Positions 1 to 9,187 of a stretch of 64,000 nucleotides of DNA are shown here, piece after piece. Location: assembly GCF_026104355.1 (NCBI RefSeq), contig NZ_CP110535.1:310001-374000 (forward strand), written 5' to 3'. The position numbers were made by a program, and so were the translations under genes. Positions within the stretch are counted from its first letter, which is position 1, and the number at the start of each line of letters is the position of its first letter. The notes beneath the pieces were generated by a model. That model searched no databases, was not told the DNA's origin, and worked only from the letters and a program-made list of their open reading frames with translations. Origin of the DNA: Halomonas sp. BDJS001 (GTDB taxonomy: Bacteria > Pseudomonadota > Gammaproteobacteria > Pseudomonadales > Halomonadaceae).

Positions 1-218
1 AGGAGGCCCGCCTGCTCGGCTATTTAATGCACGCCGCACCGCGGGTGGTGAGCCGCACCGAACTCTCGGAGCACGTTTATGACCGCGACCACGAGCCGGA
101 CTCCAACGTGATCGATGTTCAGGTCAGCCGCCTGCGCCGCAAGCTGGGCAGTTGGCGCATTGCCACCCTGCGTGGCCAGGGATACCGGCTATTAGCAGAA
201 GAGCCTGCTAACGAATGA
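1..218 (+). CDS. Two-component response regulator, C-terminal DNA-binding end (partial)
   Basis: The reading frame is open from base 3 and is cut by the window edge, so only about 72 residues of the C-terminus are visible. They form an OmpR/PhoB-type winged helix: the segment VVSRTELSEHVYD is followed by SNVIDVQVSRLRRKLG and the closing wing RGQGYRL. The usual N-terminal receiver domain must lie upstream. The stop codon overlaps the start of the sensor kinase gene (ATGA), the normal arrangement for a PhoP/PhoQ- or QseB/QseC-like pair. The signal sensed cannot be told from this fragment. Confidence 0.9.
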   Translation, partial: EARLLGYLMHAAPRVVSRTELSEHVYDRDHEPDSNVIDVQVSRLRRKLGSWRIATLRGQGYRLLAEEPANE

Positions 219-1590
219 GACAAGACACCACCGCATGGAAAGATCGCTGGGCAAAACGTTCTATCAGCGTGCGGCTGCTGCTGGCCGTACTAGTGATGGT
301 GGGGTTGGCGCTGCCTGTTGCGGGCACGCTGCTCTCCCACCATTACCGCGCCTCAGCCACCCAGGCGTTCGACGAGCGTCTGGAGGCTACTCTCAACGTC
401 ATTATGGCGGGCGTTACCTACGACCGTGTAGAACAACAGCTTGTTCACGACTGGGCCCTGGGCGACCCGCGTTTTGACAACGTCTACTCCGGTTGGTACT
501 GGCAAATCACCGATGGCGAGGAGAGCACCCTCGCCTCGCGCTCACTGTGGGATCAGCGCCTGCCGGTGATTGATAGCGACACCCTTAGCGCTCGCTCGAT
601 ACCTGGCCCCCGGGGCAATCGCTGCGAGTGGTGGAGCGCGATATCTATTTGGCGCCGTTAGAAGCGCCGCTGCATATTAGCGTCGCCGCCCGGGACGATG
701 TGTTGACCCGCGATATTGGCGAATTTCAACGCCTGCTGTGGGGCGGTTTAGTCGGCCTGGGCGTGCTGTTACTTGGCGTATTGGCGCTCCAGGTACGCTG
801 GGGGCTAGCGCCACTGCGCCGCATGCACGCCAACCTGCATGAGGTAGAGCAGGGGCGTGCCGAGCAGTTAGACACCCGTTTGCCTGACGAGTTGGCGACG
901 CTTGCCGCCTCAATGAACGCGGTGCTGGCACGCGATCAGCGCTTGATCGAGCGCGGCCGCCATACCGCTGGCAACCTAGCCCATGCGCTGAAAACCCCGC
1001 TGAGCGTGATGCGCCTGCAGCTACGCCAACTGCCGGAAACGAACCGCGCCGCCTGGGAGGTTGAGCTAGAACGCGTAGATAGCGCGGTACGCCATCATCT
1101 GGCGCGGGCATCGGCAGCGGGAGAGGGGATACGCTTTGCGCCCATCGATTTACATGCCACCCTGGCGCCGCTGCTCAATGGGTTGGCCAGGCTTGCCCAG
1201 CGGCGTGGCATTGCGCTGCGCCAAACCTGGACGGGTGAGATTAATGTGCACATGGATGGGCAGGATATCCAAGAACTGGTGGGTAACCTAATGGATAACG
1301 CGCTGCGCTGGGCGCATAGCGATGTGCAGCTACAGGTAGAGAGTGAAGGGCAGCAGTTAACCTTGACCGTTAGCGATGATGGCCCTGGTATGTCGGAAGC
1401 AGAGTGCCAGCAGGCGGTGCAGCGCGGCAAACGGTTGGATGAACAGCGCTCGGGCAGTGGCTTGGGTTTGGCCATTGTGACTGACCTTGTTGCCCTGTAC
1501 AGCGGCCAACTGCACCTTAGCCGCGCCAGCACTGGCGGTTTAAACGTGGCGGTGGCACTGCCCGTCGTCGCGGGTAATCGTCGCGTGTAA
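215..1590 (+). pseudogene. Sensor histidine kinase, split by a -1 frameshift
   Basis: PhoQ/QseC-like inner-membrane sensor kinase partner of the upstream regulator. The first part (215-661) has an N-terminal membrane segment and a periplasmic region. The second part, in another frame, is readable from about 613 to 1590 and holds a second membrane segment, a HAMP-like linker, the H-box NLAHALKTPLSVM, the N-box NLMDNALRWA and the ATP-binding motifs DDGPGM and GSGLGLAI. The frames join at the C/G run near 607-615: adding one base there gives a continuous PGPRG-QSLRVVERDIY reading. This is either a real loss of function or a homopolymer sequencing error. An internal GTG at 628 could in principle start the C-terminal half alone, but this half would lack the first membrane segment and most of the sensor. 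Confidence 0.8.
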
Positions 1591-1609
1591 ATAATGGAGA
1601 CCGCACCGA

Positions 1610-3529
1610 ATGAATCGCACAGATACGCTGCCCGATATAGTCGCCGGCCCCCTATTAAGACGCATCAGCGCTGCACGGCTGGTACTTTGGCTCGTCGCCA
1701 CTCGGCCACTGAACATGACACTGGTGCTGCGCCCAGGGCACGCCGATAGCCAGTCGATTGGCTTGGCGCATCACCAGCAGTGCATCCCCATCGGCCAGCG
1801 GGCCTTTATCTACCTAATCGATTGTGGGCTTGAATCGCCGCTGCCCTGCGACGAGCGCATCGAGTATGACCTGCAGGTGGAAACTCTACAGGGCGAGTGG
1901 CGCTCTTTGCCCGAGTGGGCACCGTGGCTGTGTTATGACGGTGCCGCCTATCCCGCCTTTGTGGTTGCCTCGCGCCATCACCGCCTGATGCACGGCTCCT
2001 GCCGCAAGCCTCATCACGCCAGTGCCGATGGCCTGGTGCGCGCCGACAGTTGGCTGTCTGAGCAGCAGGCAGCGCCCACCGAGTGGCCCGCTTGGCTGCT
2101 GATGACCGGTGATCAGGTGTACGCCGACGATGTGGCCGGGCCGATGCTGCGGGCAGTGCATGCGTTGATTGAACGGTTAGGGCTGGTGGATGAGTGGCTG
2201 GAAGGCGCGACGGTCGACGATAGCCAAGCGCTCTACCGCTCGCCGGATAGCTACTATCGCCGTGCAGAGCTACTGCCGGATGTGACCAGCAACGTGGCGC
2301 TGCGCGAACGCTTCTTCGGCGGTGTCAAAAAGCCCGTGTTTACCTCGGCGAATGCCCATAACCACTTGATGACACTAGCCGAAATGCTCGCCATGTACTG
2401 CCTGGTGTGGTCGCCGACGCCCTGGCAAGTGATTGCGCCTACGCCGCCTGACTTAAACGACAAAGATGCCGAGCTGTATCGTCAGGAGCAGGCGGTGATC
2501 GATGACTTTGTTGCGGGGTTGCCCCAGTGCGCACGGCTGATGGCGCACCTGCCCAGCCTGATGATCTTTGACGACCACGATGTCACCGACGACTGGAACT
2601 TAACCTCCGACTGGGAGCGCGCCGCCTACGGTCACCCGTTCTCTAAACGCATTATCGGTAATGCCCTGGTGGCCTATCTGCTCTGCCAAGCCTGGGGTAA
2701 CGACCCGGGTAAAATGAACCCGTTAGTCCACCACGCCTCCACTCTGCTGGGCGATGGCGACCAGCCGCTAGTCTGTGCCGAGCAGGATGGGCTGATTGAA
2801 CAGCTGCTGCGTTTTCAGGGCTGGGAGTTTCAGGTGCCGGGCACCCCCGCGCTGATTGTGCTGGATACCCGCACCCGCCGCTGGCGCAGTGAGCGCAGCC
2901 CCCACCGGCCTTCGGGCTTGATGGACTGGGAGGCGCTAATGGAGATGCAACAGGCGCTAATGGGGTTCAAGAGCGCGGTGATTGTCTCTCCCGCGCCGAT
3001 GTTCGGCGTCAAGTTGATAGAGGGAATTCAAAAGCTGTTCACCCTTGCCGGTAAGCCGCTGGTGGTGGATGCTGAAAACTGGATGGCCCACCGCGGGGCA
3101 GCCAATACGCTGCTGCAGATTTGGCAGCACTCCAAGACCCCAGGCAACTATGTGATTTTATCCGGAGATGTGCACTACTCGTTTGTCTACGACATTTTGG
3201 TACGTCGGCGAAAAAGCGCTCCTCACCTGTGGCAGATTACCTCCAGCGGCATCAAGAATACGTTTCCCAAGCAGCTACTCAATACCTTTGATCGGCTCAA
3301 CCGTTGGCTCTACGCGCCGTGGTCACCGCTTAACTGGTTTACCAAGCGCCGTAAGCTAAGCGTTCACCCCCGTGATCCCGATCGCGCCAGCGCCGGTGAA
3401 CGGCTGTGGAATGCCAGCGGCATTGGCTTAGTGACCCTTGACGAGAAAGGCCGCCCGATCAACATCCGTCAGCTCGACGCTGACGGCGGCGAGGTTCTCT
3501 TTCCTGCTCCCGAGAAGATCCTTTCATGA
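1610..3529 (+). CDS. PhoD-like alkaline phosphatase / metallophosphatase
   Basis: A 639-residue protein of the PhoD-like metallophosphatase group. The metal-site motifs occur in the expected order: HGSCRKPHH near residue 128, TGDQVYADD near 165, FDDHDVTDDWN near 320 and LSGDVHYSF near 517. Family members hydrolyse phosphomonoesters or diesters using Ca/Fe. No clear Tat or Sec signal peptide is visible at the N-terminus, so it may act in the cytoplasm. It lies 19 bases after the kinase gene and upstream of a P-uptake block, which fits a phosphorus-scavenging role. The substrate is not deducible. Confidence 0.85.
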   Translation: MNRTDTLPDIVAGPLLRRISAARLVLWLVATRPLNMTLVLRPGHADSQSIGLAHHQQCIPIGQRAFIYLIDCGLESPLPCDERIEYDLQVETLQGEWRSLPEWAPWLCYDGAAYPAFVVASRHHRLMHGSCRKPHHASADGLVRADSWLSEQQAAPTEWPAWLLMTGDQVYADDVAGPMLRAVHALIERLGLVDEWLEGATVDDSQALYRSPDSYYRRAELLPDVTSNVALRERFFGGVKKPVFTSANAHNHLMTLAEMLAMYCLVWSPTPWQVIAPTPPDLNDKDAELYRQEQAVIDDFVAGLPQCARLMAHLPSLMIFDDHDVTDDWNLTSDWERAAYGHPFSKRIIGNALVAYLLCQAWGNDPGKMNPLVHHASTLLGDGDQPLVCAEQDGLIEQLLRFQGWEFQVPGTPALIVLDTRTRRWRSERSPHRPSGLMDWEALMEMQQALMGFKSAVIVSPAPMFGVKLIEGIQKLFTLAGKPLVVDAENWMAHRGAANTLLQIWQHSKTPGNYVILSGDVHYSFVYDILVRRRKSAPHLWQITSSGIKNTFPKQLLNTFDRLNRWLYAPWSPLNWFTKRRKLSVHPRDPDRASAGERLWNASGIGLVTLDEKGRPINIRQLDADGGEVLFPAPEKILS

Positions 3530-3566
3530 CCTCTGTTTAGCGCCAACTGCCTGACGTCCTTGATGT

Positions 3567-3584
3567 TTGTCATGATAGCGTCAC
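3567..3584 (+). promoter_or_regulatory. PhoB-box-like direct repeat upstream of the EAL-CBS-GGDEF gene
   Basis: TTGTCAT, four bases, then GCGTCAC, then AAAA: two GTCA cores exactly 11 bp apart, as in the 7+4+7 layout of Pho boxes (consensus CTGTCAT repeats). It matches 11 of 14 repeat positions. It directly abuts the first possible ATG at 3589, so that ATG is unlikely to be the true start. Inferred from pattern only. Confidence 0.45.
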
Positions 3585-3687
3585 AAAAATGACGCACGCT
3601 TGCAGCTTATCAACAGCCTCCAGGGAAGGTGACGCATCATCGACACCACCGCTGGTGATTAGGGTGGCAGCAGAGGGCAGCAGGCAA

Positions 3688-5445
3688 ATGACCGCACAAG
3701 AAGCGCAGTGGCTAAAAAAAATCATTGCACAAGAAGAGTTGCATGTGCTTTTTCAGCCCATTGTGGATGCCAGCCAGCAGGCGATTTATGGCTACGAAGC
3801 ACTGATCCGAGGGCCTAAAACCTCGCCGCTGTACTCCCCGTTACGTTTGTTTGAGGTGGCTACCCAGGCCGGGAAGTTAGTCGAGTTAGATTTGCTTTGT
3901 CGGCGCCTCGCCATACAGCGTTTTGCAGAGCTCGACCTGCCCGGTTTGCTGTTTCTTAACGTGATGCCGCTGACGATTGTGGAGCGCGACTTTCGCGAAG
4001 GCTTAACCCTTGGCTTTATCCGTGACAGCGGTTTGCCCCCAGAGCGGGTGGTGATCGAACTCACTGAACATGTGCCCATCCATGACTATGAGCTAATGCG
4101 CCAGGCGGTGGATCACTACCGCACCATGGGCTTCCAGGTGGCGCTGGATGATCTCGGTGCCGGGCACTCAAGCCTGCGCCACTGGTCTGAGCTGCGCCCC
4201 GATTTCGTTAAGCTCGATCGCCACTTTATCTCCGGCATCGATCAGGATCCTGCCAAGCGAGAATTCCTACGCTCGATCCTCGATGTGGCCCGTAGTCTGG
4301 ATTGCCAGGTCATTGCCGAAGGTGTGGAGACCGCCGCCGAGCACCTCTGCCTGTGGGAGCTCGACCGCGGCCTCGCGCTGCTGCAAGGCTTCTATTTTGC
4401 CCGACCCACCCAGCAGCCGCCGTTGGAACTCAATATGCTGCTGCCGGCGACCACCCATTTAAAAAGTCCCGCTGGCCGCACCGCCCGCTCAATTTTGCGG
4501 GCTACCGAGGCCATCACCACGGATTGCGCAGTGCCGTATATCTCCGAACGATTTCGTCAACAGCCCAGCTTGCGCTGTGTGGCCGTGCTGGAGAATGGCA
4601 AGCCCGTAGCGGTGGTGCGCCGCAATGCATTTTTAACCCTGTTTACCAACCCCTACAGCCATTCACTTTATGCCAAGCGCCGTGTGCTGGACGTTGCTGA
4701 TGCACGCATGCTGGTGGCTGAAGCGGATACCCCGCTTGAGGTTTTGAGCCAGAAGCTGACCGATAGCCGGGATATCGAGCAGGAGGACTTTGTTATCGTT
4801 AAGGCTAACGGTGACTACCTGGGGATGGGCAATATCGTTGACCTGTTACGTGAGATTACCGCGATTCAGGTGCGCCAAGCGCGGCATGCCAACCCACTGA
4901 CCGGCCTACCGGGGAATATTCTGATTAATGAAACCCTGGCTGCCTATTTAGCCGCCGAACGCGGGTTTGCCGCGGCCTACGTTGATTTGGATAACTTTAA
5001 AGCCTTTAACGACGCCTATGGCTACGCCCGCGGTGACCACATCATTATTTCGCTATCGCGGCTGCTGCAAGCCCAGGTAGAGAACGCCGGGGGATTTATC
5101 GGCCATATTGGCGGTGACGATTTCATGATGCTGCTGCCGCTTGAGCACTGGGAAAGTGTTTGTAAGCAAATTCTGCACTCATTCGAGGTGATGGCACCGG
5201 GTTTCTATGAAGAAGCCGACCGCCTTCAGGGCGGGATTTACATCGAAAACCGACAAAATAGACTGACGTTTTACCCTTTTGTCAGTGTCTCGATTGCGGT
5301 GAAGCCCATCCCCGATGCGACCAACTGTCGATCGCTGGATATAGCGGGTGAACTTTCCGAGCTGAAGCATCAAGCCAAAAAAATCCCTGGCAACAGTCTG
5401 TTCGTGGAGCGTCGCGGTCACGATGCTGCTCAAGCCACACATTAA
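3688..5445 (+). CDS. EAL-CBS-GGDEF domain protein (c-di-GMP phosphodiesterase/cyclase-like)
   Basis: Domain order is EAL, then a CBS-pair-like middle, then GGDEF, about 585 residues from this start. The EAL domain keeps YEALIRG (about residue 36), ELTEHVP, the DDLGAGHSSL loop, KLDRHF and IAEGVET, so c-di-GMP hydrolysis is plausible. The C-terminal cyclase signature is GGDDF (about residue 474) in place of GGDEF, so its synthesis activity is uncertain. The CBS part may sense a nucleotide. I prefer the ATG at 3688 (purine-rich GAGGGCAGCAGG before it). The frame stays open to an ATG at 3589, but that lacks a ribosome site and touches a Pho-box-like repeat. It sits between PhoD and phnD and may link phosphate supply to c-di-GMP. 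Confidence 0.85.
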   Translation: MTAQEAQWLKKIIAQEELHVLFQPIVDASQQAIYGYEALIRGPKTSPLYSPLRLFEVATQAGKLVELDLLCRRLAIQRFAELDLPGLLFLNVMPLTIVERDFREGLTLGFIRDSGLPPERVVIELTEHVPIHDYELMRQAVDHYRTMGFQVALDDLGAGHSSLRHWSELRPDFVKLDRHFISGIDQDPAKREFLRSILDVARSLDCQVIAEGVETAAEHLCLWELDRGLALLQGFYFARPTQQPPLELNMLLPATTHLKSPAGRTARSILRATEAITTDCAVPYISERFRQQPSLRCVAVLENGKPVAVVRRNAFLTLFTNPYSHSLYAKRRVLDVADARMLVAEADTPLEVLSQKLTDSRDIEQEDFVIVKANGDYLGMGNIVDLLREITAIQVRQARHANPLTGLPGNILINETLAAYLAAERGFAAAYVDLDNFKAFNDAYGYARGDHIIISLSRLLQAQVENAGGFIGHIGGDDFMMLLPLEHWESVCKQILHSFEVMAPGFYEEADRLQGGIYIENRQNRLTFYPFVSVSIAVKPIPDATNCRSLDIAGELSELKHQAKKIPGNSLFVERRGHDAAQATH

Positions 5446-5461
5446 AGATGCCTGCGTCAAA

Positions 5462-5525
5462 ACGTCACGAAGTGGTCATATAAGTGCCCCATTTTTGTCA
5501 TCTGGAGTCGTCAGGATGTTGTCAT
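5462..5525 (+). promoter_or_regulatory. Tandem Pho-box-like repeats upstream of phnD
   Basis: Five GTCA cores lie in about 60 bp, at 5464, 5475, 5497, 5510 and 5521. Spacings are 11, 22, 13 and 11 bp. Two pairs have the 7+4+7 Pho-box layout: ACGTCAC-4-TGGTCAT (5462-5479) and TCGTCAG-4-TTGTCAT (5508-5525). The individual repeats match the PhoB consensus at only 4-6 of 7 positions, so the phasing is the main argument. PhoB control of phnD-type operons is known in other bacteria. Confidence 0.45.
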
Positions 5526-5560
5526 CTTTTAACAACTCTACAGAACGTTACAGGTGACCC

Positions 5561-6526
5561 ATGCAAACATTATCCCTCTCCCGCACGTTACTCAGTGCCG
5601 CCGTTGCCAGTGCCTTCGCCTTGGCCGCTGTAAACGCCTCTGCGGATCTTTCATCACGCTATGTGGATAGTGATGGCGACATGATCGCCGATGTTCCCAG
5701 CGACGAGTCACAGTGGGTTGACCCGGATACCCTGGTGTTTGCCTATACCCCGGTTGAAGATCCCGCGGTTTACGCGGATGTCTGGTCTGACTTTCTGGAT
5801 CACCTGAGCGAAGCCACCGGCAAAAAAGTCCAATTCTTCCCGGTACAATCCAACGCTGCCCAGCAGGAAGCACTGCGCGCTGGACGCCTGCACGTCGCTG
5901 GCTTTAATACCGGCGGCGTACCGGTGGCGGTTAACTGCGGTGGCTTCCGTCCCTTCGCCATGATGGCCGCTGAAGATGGCAGCTTTGGTTACGAGATGGA
6001 GATCATCACCTACCCAGGAAGCGGCATTGAATCTGTTGAAGACGTGGCGGGGCGTCAGCTAGCGTTTACCTCCGAGACCTCTAACTCAGGCTTCCGCGCC
6101 CCCTCTGCACTGCTGCGCTCTGAGTACGGCATGGAAGCGGGTGAAGATTTTGAAACCGCGTTCTCTGGTTCTCACGACAACTCCATTCTCGGCGTGGTCA
6201 ACGAAGACTACGACGCGGCAGCCATTGCTAACTCCGTTGGCAAGCGGATGATTTCCCGCGGAGTGGTTGACGAAGGTGATTACGAGATTATTTATACTTC
6301 CGATACCTTCCCCACCACTGCCTACGGTCTGGCTAATAACCTGAACCCGGAACTTGCCGAGAAAATTCAGGACGCTTTCTTTAGCTACGACTGGGAAGGC
6401 ACGCCCCTTGAGGCGGAGTTCGCCAACTCTGGCGAAGCGCAGTTTATTCCGATTACTTACCAGGAAAACTGGGCCGTTATTCGCACTATCGCCGACGCCA
6501 ACGGTGTGACCTACGACTGCGATTAA
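5561..6526 (+). CDS. phnD: PhnD-type phosphonate/phosphite/phosphate ABC transporter substrate-binding protein
   Basis: A 321-residue periplasmic binding protein. A Sec signal peptide covers about the first 28 residues (hydrophobic core, then VNASA). The mature part starts with the PhnD-like pattern DPDTLVFAYTPVEDP and continues with FFPVQSNAAQQEALRAGRLHVAGFNTG and a TSETSNSGFRAPSALL ligand loop. The start is supported by AGGTGA just upstream. It is the first gene of a phnD-phnC-phnE-phnE set. No C-P lyase, phosphonatase or phosphite dehydrogenase gene is nearby, so the true ligand could be phosphonate, phosphite or phosphate. Confidence 0.9.
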   Translation: MQTLSLSRTLLSAAVASAFALAAVNASADLSSRYVDSDGDMIADVPSDESQWVDPDTLVFAYTPVEDPAVYADVWSDFLDHLSEATGKKVQFFPVQSNAAQQEALRAGRLHVAGFNTGGVPVAVNCGGFRPFAMMAAEDGSFGYEMEIITYPGSGIESVEDVAGRQLAFTSETSNSGFRAPSALLRSEYGMEAGEDFETAFSGSHDNSILGVVNEDYDAAAIANSVGKRMISRGVVDEGDYEIIYTSDTFPTTAYGLANNLNPELAEKIQDAFFSYDWEGTPLEAEFANSGEAQFIPITYQENWAVIRTIADANGVTYDCD

Positions 6527-6609
6527 TCAGTCGGCAATCTGCAATCTGCAATTATTCGGCCAGGAGGGCTCACCTTCTGGCCGTTTAGCTATACATATGA
6601 GGTGGAACG

Positions 6610-7455
6610 ATGTTGACACTTAGTGGCGTAGGCAAGCGCTACCCTACCGGGGATAGGGCGCTGAAGGATATTGAACTCACGCTGCCCAAAGGCCAAGTGA
6701 TGGCGCTGATCGGGCCTTCTGGCGCGGGTAAAAGCACGCTGATTCGCTGCGTTAACCGGTTGGTCGAGCCTACTCAGGGCAGCATCCGTCTGGAAGACAT
6801 CGAGCTGACCAAACTTTCGGGCCATAAACTGCGCCATGCTCGCCGCTCCATGGGCATGATTTTTCAAGAGTATGCGTTAGTAGACCGCCTTACCGTGATG
6901 GAAAATGTGCTCTCCGGTCAGCTTGGGTATGTAGGCTTTTGGCGCAGTTTTCTGCGCCGCTACCCCCAGGAGGCCGTGGTCGAAGCCTTCCGTCTGTTAG
7001 AGCGGGTAGGCTTGACCCATGCCATCGACAAGCGCGCCGATGCCCTCTCCGGTGGCCAGCGCCAGCGGGTCGGTATCGCCAGGGCGTTACTGCAAAGCCC
7101 CAAGCTGCTGCTGGTGGATGAACCTACCGCCAGCCTCGACCCGAAAACTTCGCGCCAAATCATGCGCTTGATTCGCGAGCTATGCGCAGAGCGTGAACTG
7201 GCAGCGATTATCAATATTCACGACGTGGCTCTGGCCCAGCAGTTTGCCGACCGTATTGTCGGCCTGCGCGCTGGAGAAATCGTATTTGATGGCCTGCCCA
7301 GCGAACTCGACAGCGAGATGCTCACCACGATCTATGGCGAAGAGGAGTGGGACACCACGCCGGAGCCTATGGACGATGAAGCGGCAGATGATGCACCGGT
7401 TGATCCTCCGTATGCACGGGTGATGTCGTCAATCGAAGCGGGGGCAGTACGATGA
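6610..7455 (+). CDS. phnC: PhnC-type ABC transporter ATP-binding protein
   Basis: A 281-residue ATPase that energises the PhnDE importer. The Walker A motif GPSGAGKST is near residue 36, the Q-loop is in [11 protein letters not shown], the signature [15 protein letters not shown] is near 147 and Walker [14 protein letters not shown] near 167. The sequence [17 protein letters not shown] is typical of PhnC. The last about 30 residues form an acidic tail (DDEAADDAP) longer than usual. Its stop overlaps the next gene by four bases (ATGA), so the two are translationally coupled. Confidence 0.93.
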   Translation: MLTLSGVGKRYPTGDRALKDIELTLPKGQVMALIGPSGAGKSTLIRCVNRLVEPTQGSIRLEDIELTKLSGHKLRHARRSMGMIFQEYALVDRLTVMENVLSGQLGYVGFWRSFLRRYPQEAVVEAFRLLERVGLTHAIDKRADALSGGQRQRVGIARALLQSPKLLLVDEPTASLDPKTSRQIMRLIRELCAERELAAIINIHDVALAQQFADRIVGLRAGEIVFDGLPSELDSEMLTTIYGEEEWDTTPEPMDDEAADDAPVDPPYARVMSSIEAGAVR

Positions 7456-8270
7456 ACGAGGAGGCACGTCAGCAGGCGGCCCAGCACGGTGAGTGGCGGC
7501 GACTCCCGCTGATCGAAAGTCCCCGCCTGCGCTGGGGGCTGGTCATCGGCGCGGTGGTGTATCTGTTTTTGGCGCTAGCCTCGGTAGAGGTGAACTGGGC
7601 GCGGGTGGCGGAAGGTGCGGGCAGGGCGGTTAATTTTTTAGGCGCCTTTATGCAGCCTGACTTTGTCAGCCGCTACGACGATATCGTCGCGGGCTTGCTG
7701 GAAAGCTTGACCATGACGCTCACCTCCACGGTACTGGGTGTACTGCTGGCAATACCCGTGGGCTTAGGGGCGGCGCGCAATATCTCACCGCTACCGGTTT
7801 ATTTCGTGTGTCGCGGCATTATCGCCGTTTCGCGCACCTTCCAGGAGATCATCATCGCCATTCTGTTTGTGGTGATGTTCGGCTTTGGACCGTTTGCGGG
7901 CATGATCACCCTGGCCTTCGCGACGATTGGCTTTATGGCCAAGCTGCTGGCGGAAGATATCGAAGACTTGGATTGGCGTCAGGTGGAAGCGGTGCGTGCC
8001 ACGGGCGCCAGCTGGTGGCAGACCATGAATCACGCCGTGCAGCCCCAGGTGATGCCGCGCTTGATCGGGCTCTCCATGTACCGCCTGGATATCAACTTCC
8101 GTGAGTCCTCTGTAATCGGCATTGTCGGCGCGGGCGGCATTGGCGCCACGTTGAATACTTCGCTGAGCCGCTATGAGTACGACACTTCCGCGGCGATTCT
8201 GCTGATCATCATCGCTATCGTGCTGCTATGTGAATATAGCTCTAGTCATGTTCGCCGCTGGACTCAGTAA
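7452..8270 (+). CDS. phnE: PhnE-type ABC transporter permease (first copy)
   Basis: A 272-residue inner-membrane permease with several hydrophobic segments and the binding-protein-dependent transport signature around [18 protein letters not shown], followed by the PhnE pattern [12 protein letters not shown]. The start overlaps the phnC stop. With the next gene it probably forms a PhnE1-PhnE2 heterodimer. Paired permeases are common in PhnDCE-type importers. Confidence 0.92.
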   Translation: MNEEARQQAAQHGEWRRLPLIESPRLRWGLVIGAVVYLFLALASVEVNWARVAEGAGRAVNFLGAFMQPDFVSRYDDIVAGLLESLTMTLTSTVLGVLLAIPVGLGAARNISPLPVYFVCRGIIAVSRTFQEIIIAILFVVMFGFGPFAGMITLAFATIGFMAKLLAEDIEDLDWRQVEAVRATGASWWQTMNHAVQPQVMPRLIGLSMYRLDINFRESSVIGIVGAGGIGATLNTSLSRYEYDTSAAILLIIIAIVLLCEYSSSHVRRWTQ

Positions 8271-8331
8271 ACGCTGATTCAGTCACTGCTAGATCAGCCT
8301 TTTCTGGCCCCTTAATTTGTCGAGAGTTTAC

Positions 8332-9147
8332 ATGCCTGTTTCCACTACACCCCAGGGTCAGCCGGTTTGGCGGCGGCGCACCACCCACGCTCAATGGCTA
8401 CAGTATCTGGCTTGGCTGGCAGGTGTCAGCCTGTTTCTGCTCTGCTGGAAGATGATTTCCGACAACACCATGTGGGTGTTTGTGGAAGATGCCGGCCGCC
8501 AGGGCGCCGATCTGATCAGCCGCATGACCCCTCCCAAGTGGGGCTACGCCAATGTGCTCTGGAAGCCCATGTGGGACACCATCAATATCGCCACTTTGGG
8601 CACCGCGCTAGGGATTATGATGGCGTTTCCGGTGGCATTTTTAGCCGCCCGTAACACCACGCCGCATCCGCTGGTGCGCAGCGCCGCCCTGGTCATCATT
8701 GTCTCATCGCGCTCCATTAACTCGTTGATTTGGGCAATGCTGCTGGTGACCATTCTCGGCCCTGGCGTGCTGGCAGGGATTATCGCTATCGCCCTACGCT
8801 CTATCGGCTTTGTGGGCAAGCTGCTTTACGAAGCGATTGAAGAGATCCACCCCACCCCCGTCGAGGCAATTAGCGCGACCGGCGCGAGCCGCATGCAGGT
8901 GATGAACTATGGCGTGCTGCCCCAGGTGATGCCTGCGTTTGCGGGGATTAGCGTTTACCGCTGGGACATTAATATTCGCGAGTCGACGGTATTGGGCTTG
9001 GTGGGCGCAGGCGGGATTGGCCTGCAGTTGAATGCCTCGATCAACAGCCTCGCCTGGAATCAGGTTAGCGTCATTTTTATTATGATTTTCGCTACTGTGT
9101 TGATCTCCGAGTGGATCTCCGCACGGGTTCGTCACGCAATTATTTAA
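8332..9147 (+). CDS. phnE: PhnE-type ABC transporter permease (second copy)
   Basis: A 271-residue permease related to the preceding one. It has the coupling signature EAISATGASRMQVMNYG, then STVLGLVGAGGIG. The ATG at 8332 is chosen; a TTG at 8317 would add five residues but there is no clear ribosome site for either. The 61-base gap to the first permease has no terminator, so it belongs to the same operon. It probably pairs with the upstream copy to make the membrane channel. Confidence 0.9.
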   Translation: MPVSTTPQGQPVWRRRTTHAQWLQYLAWLAGVSLFLLCWKMISDNTMWVFVEDAGRQGADLISRMTPPKWGYANVLWKPMWDTINIATLGTALGIMMAFPVAFLAARNTTPHPLVRSAALVIIVSSRSINSLIWAMLLVTILGPGVLAGIIAIALRSIGFVGKLLYEAIEEIHPTPVEAISATGASRMQVMNYGVLPQVMPAFAGISVYRWDINIRESTVLGLVGAGGIGLQLNASINSLAWNQVSVIFIMIFATVLISEWISARVRHAII

Positions 9148-9187
9148 CTGAATTATTTAACTGAGTTTAGCCACCCAGGAGGCGAGT

